DNA of 64,000 nt. It comes from Pseudoduganella albidiflava. GTDB taxonomy: Bacteria; Pseudomonadota; Gammaproteobacteria; Burkholderiales; Burkholderiaceae_D. The translations under genes and the position numbers were made by a program. Where the stretch lies: the NCBI RefSeq assembly GCF_004322755.1, contig NZ_CP036401.1:4650001-4714000 (forward strand). The letters run 5' to 3'. Below the pieces are notes generated by a model. That model was not told the DNA's origin. It saw only the letters and a list, made by a program, of their open reading frames with translations, and did no database searches. Below, piece by piece: positions 42,157-50,118 of the stretch. The first letter of the stretch is position 1. Every line of letters begins with the position of its first letter.

Positions 42157-42792
42157 ATGAATACCAGCCTTACCCCCGAGACGTCCGCCGCCGACGAATC
42201 TGCCGAATCCGCTGAATCCACCAACAACGCCGCCGCTTCCACCGAAACGGCGGCTGCCGCGCCTGCAGAGTCGGAAAAGAACACGGAAAAAAGCGCGGAA
42301 AAGAATGCGGAACCGAGCGCGGAAGACACTGCGGAAAAGAGCGCGGCGCAAAGCGCGGGACAGAACACGGCCCCCACCGCGGCAACCGGCGCGGCGCCGA
42401 GCGCCCGTGCGCTGTTGAAACAGCTTTCGCAGCAGTTCCCGCCATTCCGCGATTTCCTGCCGCTGGCGATCGGCATCGACAAGCAGATCCTCGCGCAGGT
42501 GCCGGGCATCGACCGCAAGCTGATGCGTGCCGCGCTGGGCATCCACACGGGTTCGCAGCGCTACCTGCGCGCGATGGAAAAGGCCACCATCCGCTATAAC
42601 CTGGATGGCTCGACCGGCGCCGAAGTCACGGACGTGCACCGCAAGCACGCCAAGGATACGCTGGGCGAACGCTTCCGCAAGGAAGCGGAACGCAAGAAGG
42701 CCGAGCGCGAGGCACAGGCCGCCGAGGAAGCAACCAAGCGCCGCCAGGAAAAGCTGGAACAGCTGACCGCGAAATTCTCCCGCAAGGGCTGA
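42157..42792 (+). CDS. proQ: ProQ/FINO-family RNA chaperone
   Basis: 211-residue RNA-binding protein. The first about 80 residues are low-complexity (repeated SAEK/AAES units rich in Ala, Ser, Glu, Thr) and probably disordered. The ProQ/FINO domain spans about residues 80-175: LLKQLSQQFPPFRDFLPLAIGI, IDRKLMRAALGIHTGSQRYL and ATIRYNLDG are typical. A lysine/glutamate-rich helix closes the protein. ATG 42157 is the start. The stop overlaps the exonuclease start (TGATG), so the two RNA-related proteins are made together. Confidence 0.92.
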   Translation: MNTSLTPETSAADESAESAESTNNAAASTETAAAAPAESEKNTEKSAEKNAEPSAEDTAEKSAAQSAGQNTAPTAATGAAPSARALLKQLSQQFPPFRDFLPLAIGIDKQILAQVPGIDRKLMRAALGIHTGSQRYLRAMEKATIRYNLDGSTGAEVTDVHRKHAKDTLGERFRKEAERKKAEREAQAAEEATKRRQEKLEQLTAKFSRKG

Positions 42793-43457
42793 TGGCGTTC
42801 CATACCGAAGCACCGCCGCGCGAGCCCGACCTGCCGCCCTACCAGGGCATCGCGCTGGCCGATATCCATGTCGTGCGCACCGTCGAGCAAGCCCAGGCCG
42901 CCCAGGCCGCGCTGCTGGCGCACGATGCCATCGGCTTCGACACCGAATCGAAACCCACCTTCGTCAAGGGCCAGAGCTCGGACGGACCGCACCTGGTGCA
43001 GTTCGCCGACGAGCACGCGGCCTGGCTGTTCCCGGTCGGGCCGGAGGTGGCGCCGCTGTTGCCGGTGCTGAAGGCCATCCTCGAATCGACACACACGCTG
43101 AAAGTGGGCTTCGGCCTGGCCGACGACGTCAAGCGGCTGCGCGCCAAGCTGGCGATCGAGCCGGCCCGCGTGGCCGACCTGTCGAAGGCATTGCGCGTGC
43201 CCGGCCAGAAACACGACCTGGGCGCGAAGAGCGCGGTGGCGCACTATTTCGGGCTGAAGCTGCAGAAGTCCAAGAAGATCTCCACCACCAACTGGGCGTC
43301 GCCCCGGCTGACGGACAAGCAGCTGCAGTACGCCGCCGACGATGCCCAGGTGGCGCTGCGCGTGTACCGCCACTGGCTCGCGCTCGGCAACACGCTGCCG
43401 CAGCCGAAGGCGCCGCGCCCGCGCCGTCCCGCACCGGACACCCCGGCCGGCGGCTGA
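42792..43457 (+). CDS. RNase D-like 3'-5' exonuclease (DEDDy)
   Basis: 221-residue single-domain exonuclease of the RNase D/WRN type. ExoI motif IGFDTESKP (Asp, Glu near residue 50), ExoII in LKVGFGLADDVKRL near residue 107, ExoIII with YAADDAQVALRVY near residue 182 (Tyr-x3-Asp, hence DEDDy). The HRDC domains of full-length RNase D are absent. Coupled to proQ by a one-base stop-start overlap, which suggests a common role in RNA processing or decay, although this is inferred only from gene order. The C-terminus is basic and proline-rich. Confidence 0.9.
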   Translation: MAFHTEAPPREPDLPPYQGIALADIHVVRTVEQAQAAQAALLAHDAIGFDTESKPTFVKGQSSDGPHLVQFADEHAAWLFPVGPEVAPLLPVLKAILESTHTLKVGFGLADDVKRLRAKLAIEPARVADLSKALRVPGQKHDLGAKSAVAHYFGLKLQKSKKISTTNWASPRLTDKQLQYAADDAQVALRVYRHWLALGNTLPQPKAPRPRRPAPDTPAGG

Positions 43458-43527
43458 ACCGCGCGCCCCTGTTCTTCCGCCGCGCGCGGGGGTATGCTTG
43501 GGCGGTCGACATCCGCCCAGGAACGGC

Positions 43528-44271
43528 ATGCCCAATTCCAGATACCCGCTGCCCACGCCTGCCATGAGCGCACGCCTGCTCGCCGCGCTGGCCTTGCCCT
43601 TGCTGCTGTCCTCCCGCGCATGGTCCGCCCCGGCGGCTGCGCCGGACACGCTGGCGCAGCGCCTGGCGCCCTGCCTGGCGTGCCACCAGCCGCAGGGCCG
43701 CAACGATGCGTTCTTCCCCCGCATCGCCGGCAAGCCGGAAGGCTACCTGTACAACCAGCTGCTCAATTTCCGCGACGGCCGGCGCCAGTTCCCGATGATG
43801 ACGTACATGGTCGGCAACCTGCCCGAGCCCTACCTGCGCGAGATCGCGCAGTTCTTCGCCAGCCAGCATCCGCCCTACCCGCCCGCGCCGCCCGTTACCG
43901 CCACGGCGCAGATGCTGGAACGGGGCCGCGTGCTGGTGCGCCAGGGCGATGCGGCGCGCCGGATTCCCGCCTGCGTGGCCTGCCACGGCCAGCAGCTGGC
44001 TGGCGTGGCGCCGGCGATTCCGGGCCTCGTTGGGCTGCCGCGCGACTACATCAATGCGCAGTTCGGCGCGTGGAAGAACAAGGCGCGGCGCGCACAGGCA
44101 CCGGACTGCATGGCCGGCATCGCCGCCCGCCTCACGGAGGCGGACGTGGCGGCCGTTTCCGGCTGGCTGGCCAGCCAGCCGGTGGACCAGGCGGCGCGGC
44201 CCGCCGCGGCACCCGACACCCCGCTGCCGATGCGCTGCGGCGGCGTGCCGGACCACGGAGCCGCGCCATGA
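43528..44271 (+). CDS. Dihaem cytochrome c (c4-like)
   Basis: 247-residue periplasmic electron carrier. Signal peptide (LLAALALPLLLSSRAWSA) after a basic start; ATG 43528 has an AGGA site, ATG 43564 is an alternative. Two CxxCH haem-binding sites, CLACH near residue 51 and CVACH near residue 152, each in a similar class I fold (PRIAGKPEGYLYNQLLNFRDGRR; IPGLVGLPRDYINAQFGAWK), the duplicated arrangement of cytochrome c4. It overlaps the next cytochrome gene by 4 bp (ATGA), so the two are coupled. Confidence 0.92.
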   Translation: MPNSRYPLPTPAMSARLLAALALPLLLSSRAWSAPAAAPDTLAQRLAPCLACHQPQGRNDAFFPRIAGKPEGYLYNQLLNFRDGRRQFPMMTYMVGNLPEPYLREIAQFFASQHPPYPPAPPVTATAQMLERGRVLVRQGDAARRIPACVACHGQQLAGVAPAIPGLVGLPRDYINAQFGAWKNKARRAQAPDCMAGIAARLTEADVAAVSGWLASQPVDQAARPAAAPDTPLPMRCGGVPDHGAAP

Positions 44272-45551
44272 GCCGGCGCGCGCGCTGGATCGCGGCCGGC
44301 ACGGCGATGGTGCTCACCGTGGCGGCCGGCCTGCTGTGGCCGCGCCACGATGCCGGCCCGCCGCCCAGCGCCGCCTTCGCCGCGCTGCCGGCCGGCGAGA
44401 AGATCGCGCGCGGCGCCTACCTGGCCCGCGCGGCCGACTGCATGGCCTGCCACACGGTGCGCGGCGGCGAGCAGTATGCCGGCGGCCGCGCGCTGCAAAC
44501 GCCGTTCGGCGCCATCGTCGCGCCGAACATCACCCAGGATGCCGAAACCGGCATCGGCAGCTGGACCGCCGACGACTTCTGGAACGCCCTGCACAATGGC
44601 CGCGCACGCGACGGCCGGCTGCTGTACCCGGCGTTCCCGTACACGAACTACACGGCCATCACGCGCGACGATGCCGATGCGCTGTATGCCTATTTCCGCA
44701 CCATCCCCGCCGTCTCGCGCAGGAACCAGCCGCACCAGCTGCGCTTCCCCTACAACACGCAGGCGGCGCTGGCGGCCTGGCGCGCGCTGTACTTCCGGCC
44801 GGGCGTCTACCAGGAACGCAAGGACCGGCCCGCCGAGTGGAACCGCGGCGCCTACCTCGTCGAAGGTGCCGGCCACTGCAGCGCATGCCACAGTGCCCGC
44901 AATGCGCTCGGCGGCAGCGGCGGTGAACTGTCCGGCGGCCTGCTGCCGGTGCTGGGCTGGTATGCGCCGTCGCTCGCGTCCGACGCGGAAGCGGGACTGG
45001 GCGGCTGGCCGGTCGACGAGATCGCGCAATTGCTGCACACCGGCGTGGCGCCGCGCGCCGCGGTGGCCGGGCCGATGGCGGAAGTGGTCCGCGAAAGCCT
45101 GCAGCACCTGTCCGCGGCGGACGTGCGGGCCATGGCGGTGTACCTGAAATCGCTGCCCGCCACCGGCAATGGTCACCAGCCCTACGAACGCTCGAAGGCG
45201 CCCGAGGCGGCGGCCGTGCTGCAAGCCGGCGCGAAGCTGTACGACAAGCACTGCGCCGAATGCCACGGCGCCACCGGCGCGGGAGCGCCACCGCATTACC
45301 CGCCGCTGGCCGGCAACCGCACGCTGACCATGCCCGACGCCACCAACGCGATCCGCATCGTGCTGAACGGCGGCTTCCCGCCCGGCACGCGCGGCAACCC
45401 GCGGCCCTACGGCATGCCGCCCTTCAGCCACGCGCTCGACGATGCCGAGGTGGCGCAGGTGGTGTCGTACCTGCGCAGCGCCTGGGGCAACAACGCGCCG
45501 CCGGTGTCCAGCGTGGACGTCAACCGGTACCGGGCCGTGCCGCTGGATTGA
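44268..45551 (+). CDS. Trihaem cytochrome c (membrane-dehydrogenase subunit-like)
   Basis: 427-residue membrane-anchored periplasmic cytochrome. N-terminal hydrophobic helix (WIAAGTAMVLTVAAGLLW), then three CxxCH sites: CMACH near residue 63, CSACH near residue 207 and CAECH near residue 330. The layout (GAYLARAADCMACHT; AFPYTNYTAITRDDADALYA) is that of the cytochrome subunit of PQQ- or flavin-dependent alcohol, gluconate and aldehyde dehydrogenases. No dehydrogenase catalytic subunit is adjacent, so it must pair with the c4-like protein and an enzyme encoded elsewhere. Confidence 0.92.
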   Translation: MSRRARWIAAGTAMVLTVAAGLLWPRHDAGPPPSAAFAALPAGEKIARGAYLARAADCMACHTVRGGEQYAGGRALQTPFGAIVAPNITQDAETGIGSWTADDFWNALHNGRARDGRLLYPAFPYTNYTAITRDDADALYAYFRTIPAVSRRNQPHQLRFPYNTQAALAAWRALYFRPGVYQERKDRPAEWNRGAYLVEGAGHCSACHSARNALGGSGGELSGGLLPVLGWYAPSLASDAEAGLGGWPVDEIAQLLHTGVAPRAAVAGPMAEVVRESLQHLSAADVRAMAVYLKSLPATGNGHQPYERSKAPEAAAVLQAGAKLYDKHCAECHGATGAGAPPHYPPLAGNRTLTMPDATNAIRIVLNGGFPPGTRGNPRPYGMPPFSHALDDAEVAQVVSYLRSAWGNNAPPVSSVDVNRYRAVPLD

Positions 45552-45631
45552 CGCGGCGGCGCATGAAGAACTGGTGTCTGGTACAGAGGCGTTAGTTCCA
45601 GGCGACCTCCGCATACCACTAACGCTTGCAT

Positions 45632-45780
45632 CCACCCCAACAGCGAACTGCCGGGGTCAGATACCCGCCGGGGTGAAGCAGGGGTTTCGCGAAGCATGCT
45701 TCGCGCCTGCGCAACGGTGCTGGCCTGCAGGCCAGTATTCCTCGCTGACCCCAGCCTTTGCACCTGGGTGTACGCGTGCG
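45632..45780. repeat. Dispersed intergenic repeat, copy D
   Basis: Begins TCCACCCCAACAGCGAA (as copy B's end) and contains the 66-bp core of copy A inverted (45670-45735). Between the cytochrome gene and the second DUF2807 gene. Confidence 0.82.
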
Positions 45781-45932
45781 ATACCAACCGATTCTTTCGC
45801 CATCGCTCTTGGCTGTCATCGCTTCCCTGCATTCCATTCCCCTCCTCATGCATTCCATCGCACGCGCGGCGACCGGCGCGCCGGGTTTGCGTACGATCCC
45901 CCCATCGACAAAGCAATCCCGGAGAAGCCACC

Positions 45933-46706
45933 ATGAACACCAGCAAACTTGCCCTGATCGCCACCGCCATCGCCGCAGCCGCCACGCTGGCGACGGCCCT
46001 CCCGGCAGCGGCGGATGGATTGTCGCTGGCGTGGCTGGGCGCCGAACGCGTGCAGGGCAGCGGCAAGATCGTGTCGCAGGCACGCCAGCCCGGCCCCTTC
46101 CGCGGCGTCGAGCTCAATACCGGCGCGCACGTGGAAGTCGTCACCGGTGGCGACGATACGCTGACGATCGAAGGCGACGACAACATCGTGCCGCTGGTGG
46201 AAACCGTGGTGCGCGAAGGCGTGCTGACGATCCGCCCGGTGAAGAAAAACATGCAGATCGATGGCCGCCGCGTGCGCATCGTGGTGCGGGCGCGCGCCGT
46301 GGACAGCCTCGGCGTGGCCGGTGCGGGCCGGCTGGAAGCGAAGCGCGTGCGCGCCGACAAGCTGACGCTCGAAGTGGCCGGCTCCGGCGTGCTCGATATC
46401 GACGGCATCGACGCGAAATCGGTGGAAGTGGGCGTGGCGGGCAGCGGCAAGGTCGAAGCGGCCGGCCAGGCGGCGCGCGCCGACATTTCGATCGCCGGCT
46501 CCGGCAAGGCCGATACCACCCGCCTGAACGTGCAGCACGCCACCGTGAGCGTCAGCGGTTCCGGCCAGTCGCTGCTGTCGGCCCGCAACGCCATCACCGC
46601 CAACGTCACCGGTTCCGGCAACGTCGGCTACTACGGCGATGCTCAATTGACGAAAGCGGTGGCCGGTTCCGGCACCGTCCAGCGCCTGGGCACGTCCGCC
46701 CGCTAG
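45933..46706 (+). CDS. DUF2807 (head GIN) exported protein
   Basis: 257-residue paralogue of the protein at 29372-30013. Signal peptide MNTSKLALIATAIAAAATLA with processing near AAADG. The mature part is a regular beta-solenoid-like domain with repeated V-x-G-S-G motifs about every 18-20 residues (VAGAGRLEAKR, VAGSGVLDIDG, VAGSGKVEAAG, IAGSGKADT, VSGSGQSLLSA, VTGSGNVGYYG, VAGSGTVQRLG). Function unknown. A GGAGAA ribosome site precedes ATG 45933 and a hairpin terminator follows. Confidence 0.9.
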   Translation: MNTSKLALIATAIAAAATLATALPAAADGLSLAWLGAERVQGSGKIVSQARQPGPFRGVELNTGAHVEVVTGGDDTLTIEGDDNIVPLVETVVREGVLTIRPVKKNMQIDGRRVRIVVRARAVDSLGVAGAGRLEAKRVRADKLTLEVAGSGVLDIDGIDAKSVEVGVAGSGKVEAAGQAARADISIAGSGKADTTRLNVQHATVSVSGSGQSLLSARNAITANVTGSGNVGYYGDAQLTKAVAGSGTVQRLGTSAR

Positions 46707-46738
46707 ACCAGCGGCGGCGCCAGGCCTTCACCCCTTTG

Positions 46739-46772
46739 CCAGCCCCGGCAGGTCCAACCCGCCGGGGCTGTC
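46739..46772 (+). terminator. Hairpin terminator after DUF2807 gene
   Basis: 10-bp stem CAGCCCCGGC/GCCGGGGCTG followed by a weak T-rich stretch (TCATCATTT). It lies 30 bp after the DUF2807 stop and could also act on the convergent receptor transcript. Confidence 0.6.
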
Positions 46773-46806
46773 ATCATTTACCGCCCTTCATCGACGGGGG
46801 CCGCGG

Positions 46807-49068
46807 TCACAGGTCGAACTTCACTTCCGCCACCAGCGTGCGCTGCGTGTACGGGTGGAACGCCCAGTACTTCTCGTTGCCCAGGTTGTCGATGCCCAGC
46901 GCGCCGGACCAGTGCCGGTCGAAGCGGTAGCGCAGCCGCAGGTCGGCCACGAGATAGCGCGACACGCCCATGTAGGCGGCACCGTTCGGGTCGGAGTTGT
47001 CCAGCGTGCCGTACTGCGTGCCGCTGTAGCGCAGGCCGGCACTGGCCGACAGCCGGTCGGAGGCGCGCCAGGTGGCCAGCGCCGTGGCCCGCCAGCGCGG
47101 CACGCGGGGCTGCCGCTTGCCCACCGAGGCGGGCAAGGCGGCATTGTCCCGGATCCGCGAGTCGGCATAGGTGAGGCTCGACTGCAGCGACAGCGCCTGG
47201 AACAGCACGCCGTCGGCCTGCTGCGCCAGTTCCAGGCCGGCGGTGCGGATGCGGCCCACGTTCTGCACCGTCGACACGGTGGGCGTCAGCGGCTGCGAGT
47301 ACAGCGCATCGCGCGTGCGCTCATGGAACAGCGTCCCGCGCAGGCTGCCCTGCTCCGCCAGCCGCTCGGCCGTCAGCTCTTCCGTCCATGACCGTTCGGC
47401 GCGCAGGTCGGGATCGGTATTGACGATGCGGCCATCGACGACGGAGCCCTGGAACAGCTCGGCGGCGGTGGGATTGCGGATCGCGCGGCCGGTCGATGCC
47501 TTCAGCGTCCACGCCTCGGTGAAGCGCCACGCCAGCGCGGCCTTTGGCGACCAGCCCTCCTCGCGCCGTTCGCCGAAGCGCAGCAGCGCGCTGGCGGCGC
47601 TGGACACCTCGCCGCCATAGGCTTGCCAGCGTTCCCAGCGGGCGCCCAGCGTGGCTTTCCAGCGCGGGTCGATGCGCCACGTGTCCTGCGCGTAGAGGCT
47701 GGTCAGTCGCGTGGCGCCATTGAAGGTCGACACGTGGCGGCCGGCGGTGCCGCCCAGCCAGTCCGGCGTCGCGAACACGCGCGTGCGCAACCGCGCGCTG
47801 TCGCGCTGCACGCCGACATCGACGACGTGGGCGGCATCCGGCCGCCAGGTGCCCTTCAGCGCCAGCGTATGCCAGCCGCTGCCCGCCATGTCGGTCACGT
47901 TGCCCTGCCCCGTGCCTTCCTGGTCGGCCAGCACCACCGTAGGCACCCGTACCAGGTCCTTGCGGTAGTCGTACTTGCTGGCGGCGATTTCCCAATCGAA
48001 CGTGCCGCGCGCATGGCGCTTCAAGGACAGGCCGTGCATCAGGTGCGCCAGGTCGCCCCGCTGCGCCGCGAAGTCGGAAGCCAGCAGCGTGTAGCGGCGG
48101 CCGTCGACCGCGATGTCGCCGCTGCGCACCGGGTTGCCGGCCGCGTCGCGCAGCCAGGAATCGCTGCGCCGTTCGGCGTCGTTGCGCCACCAGCCCAGCG
48201 TGTAGCTGGCGCGCAGCACCGGCGAAAGATCGTAGGCCAGCTTGACTTTCGCGTGGTCCTGCACCGTGTGCACCTGGTTGTTCGCGCCGAGGATCAGCCA
48301 GTCGCGGTTCGACGGATTGCGCCCGGCCACCGCGCCGGTCACGGGAACGCCGCCGCCATCGGCAACGCCGTTCGCCACCAGCCGGTTGGCGTAGCCCATC
48401 GGCTGGCCGTCGCTGTCCTGCCGCGACAGGTGCAGCCACCACGACAGTGCGCCACGGCGGTCGCCCAGCGCCGCGCTGCCCTGCTTGCCGTTGTAACGGT
48501 CGCGCATGCCGTATTCGGCGAAGCGCTGGGTGAAGCCGGCCAGCCGCACGTGGCCCTCCAGCTTCGCCGGCATGCGCGTCTGGAAGTCGACCACGGCGCC
48601 CACCGAGTTGCCGGGATAGGCGGCCGAGAACGGGCCGTACAGCACGTCGACGCGCTCGATCTCGTCGGGCGTGACCAGGCCCCAGCGCGGCGTGTAGGTG
48701 GCGCCGTTGCCGAGCAGGTTCGACAGCAGGATGCCGTCCGCATACACCAGCGAGCGGGCGCTGTTGCCGGTGCCGGAAGCGCGGCTGGCCAGCACGGCGT
48801 GGTCGTAGTCGCCGATGTAGCGCTTGCGCACGTTCAGGCTGGGGAAATACTTCAGCGCATCCTCGCTGTCGAAGGCATTGATGCGCTCGGCGATCTGCGC
48901 GGCGCCGATGCCTTCGATGGTGGTGGGAATCTGCGCGGGCAGCGAGGTTGGCCTGCCGCCGTGGATGGTCACCACGTCGAGCTCGCTCTGCCCGGCACCC
49001 TGCGCCTGGGCGCACAGGCCCAGCGCCGCCAGCATCGCTGCCAGCGGTCGTTTCGGGGGTTGGATCAT
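46807..49068 (-). CDS. TonB-dependent receptor, probably for copper
   Basis: 753-residue outer-membrane receptor. Signal peptide ending near residue 24 (LAAMLAALGLCAQAQGA), plug with SLNVRKRYIGDYDHAVLASR and RVDVLYGPFSAAYPGNSVGA near residue 135, barrel ending in TLVAEVKFDL with the C-terminal aromatic signature next to last. ATG 49068 follows AGGAGG. Its start lies 9 bp after the PCu(A)C gene stop, with DUF2946 upstream again; this set (DUF2946, PCu(A)C chaperone, TonB receptor) recurs in copper-uptake loci. The copper assignment rests on context, not on the receptor's own sequence. Confidence 0.88.
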   Translation of the reverse strand: MIQPPKRPLAAMLAALGLCAQAQGAGQSELDVVTIHGGRPTSLPAQIPTTIEGIGAAQIAERINAFDSEDALKYFPSLNVRKRYIGDYDHAVLASRASGTGNSARSLVYADGILLSNLLGNGATYTPRWGLVTPDEIERVDVLYGPFSAAYPGNSVGAVVDFQTRMPAKLEGHVRLAGFTQRFAEYGMRDRYNGKQGSAALGDRRGALSWWLHLSRQDSDGQPMGYANRLVANGVADGGGVPVTGAVAGRNPSNRDWLILGANNQVHTVQDHAKVKLAYDLSPVLRASYTLGWWRNDAERRSDSWLRDAAGNPVRSGDIAVDGRRYTLLASDFAAQRGDLAHLMHGLSLKRHARGTFDWEIAASKYDYRKDLVRVPTVVLADQEGTGQGNVTDMAGSGWHTLALKGTWRPDAAHVVDVGVQRDSARLRTRVFATPDWLGGTAGRHVSTFNGATRLTSLYAQDTWRIDPRWKATLGARWERWQAYGGEVSSAASALLRFGERREEGWSPKAALAWRFTEAWTLKASTGRAIRNPTAAELFQGSVVDGRIVNTDPDLRAERSWTEELTAERLAEQGSLRGTLFHERTRDALYSQPLTPTVSTVQNVGRIRTAGLELAQQADGVLFQALSLQSSLTYADSRIRDNAALPASVGKRQPRVPRWRATALATWRASDRLSASAGLRYSGTQYGTLDNSDPNGAAYMGVSRYLVADLRLRYRFDRHWSGALGIDNLGNEKYWAFHPYTQRTLVAEVKFDL

Positions 49069-49076
49069 GGCGCCTC

Positions 49077-49541
49077 CTAGTGGCGCGGCGGGGTGTGCTG
49101 CGGCGGGGCATACGTCAGCGGCCGCACGGCCACCTGCACCTCGACGCTGTCGCGCTTGCCGCCCTTCTGCTCGACGACCAGGGTCAGCGGCACGGTCTCG
49201 CCTTCCTTCAGCTGGCGCTTCAGGCCCATCAGCATCACGTGGTAGCCGCCGGGAGCCAGCTGCACGGCCTTGCCGGCCGGCAGGTCGATGGCTTCGACAT
49301 GGGCCATCGACATGCGGTTGTCCTGCATCGACATCTGGTGCAGCTCGGCCATCCCGACCGGGCTGCTGACGCCGACCAGGCGGGCATCGGTCTTCGATTC
49401 GATCTGTAGGAAGGCGCCGGAGGCTTTCGCGGCAGGCACGGTGGCGCGCGCCCACGCATCCTTGACGGTGACCTGGGCGTTGGCGGAAATGGCGGACAGG
49501 GAAGCAAGCGCCAGCAAGGCGGCGCTAACGAGGTGTTTCAT
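49077..49541 (-). CDS. PCu(A)C periplasmic copper chaperone
   Basis: 154-residue exported Cu(I) chaperone that supplies copper to the CuA site of cytochrome oxidase. Signal peptide MKHLVSAALLALASLSAISANA. The histidine/methionine copper site is present: AELHQMSMQDNRMSM near residue 70 and GGYHVMLMGL about 25 residues further on, matching the H(M)x10M...HxM signature. AGGAGT ribosome site. Central gene of the probable copper operon, 9 bp before the TonB receptor start. Confidence 0.93.
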   Translation of the reverse strand: MKHLVSAALLALASLSAISANAQVTVKDAWARATVPAAKASGAFLQIESKTDARLVGVSSPVGMAELHQMSMQDNRMSMAHVEAIDLPAGKAVQLAPGGYHVMLMGLKRQLKEGETVPLTLVVEQKGGKRDSVEVQVAVRPLTYAPPQHTPPRH

Positions 49542-49581
49542 GGTGACTCCTGAATGGGTTGAAAGACTTTGCAACGACGGT

Positions 49582-50028
49582 TCAGGAGACGAAAGGGGGC
49601 CCGCGGGGCTGTGCGCTTGCCCAGGCTTGCAGCGGGCGCGGCGCATGGTAGTACAGGTAGGGGCGCTCCGCGCCGGCTGCGACGGCTGGCAAGACCAGGC
49701 TCGCGGGCGGCGGCAGGCCCACCGTGCCGGCGTGCGGCAGGCAGTAGCCGCAATCGGCCATCGGCATGGCATCGCCGATGCCATGGCCGGCGAACGCGGG
49801 CGGCACCGGGTTGGCGCGATCCGTCAGCGCGGCGAACATGGCTTCGTCCAGCTCGCCGAAGCCGGCCAGCGTGGTGCCATCGTTCAGGCAGATTTCCCAC
49901 GCCTGCCGCTGCGCGTGCTGGGCGGCCAGCGCATGCGACACCGCCGGCGCGAGCGCGTTCAGCAGGATCGCGCAGCACGCGAGCCATGCCTGCACACTTC
50001 GCAGCAGCCGGTTGGACGGGGTTTTCAT
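49582..50028 (-). CDS. DUF2946 family protein
   Basis: 148-residue protein with an N-terminal hydrophobic segment (VQAWLACCAILLNALAPAVS), typical of DUF2946 proteins that accompany copper genes. The mature part has CGYCLPHAG, with Cys and His residues that could ligate copper. A perfect TATAAT at 50042-50037 is only about 8 bases before ATG 50028, so the transcript may be leaderless or nearly so; GTG 50034 is an alternative start. First gene of the set with PCu(A)C and the TonB receptor. Confidence 0.8.
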   Translation of the reverse strand: MKTPSNRLLRSVQAWLACCAILLNALAPAVSHALAAQHAQRQAWEICLNDGTTLAGFGELDEAMFAALTDRANPVPPAFAGHGIGDAMPMADCGYCLPHAGTVGLPPPASLVLPAVAAGAERPYLYYHAPRPLQAWASAQPRGPPFVS

Positions 50029-50118
50029 CGGCACCGATTATAGCCCGCGCCGCAGCGGCGCGCGTTCACGGCTTTCGGCATTGTCGATTAAGATGGCGCC
50101 CTGTCCAGAAAGGCCACC

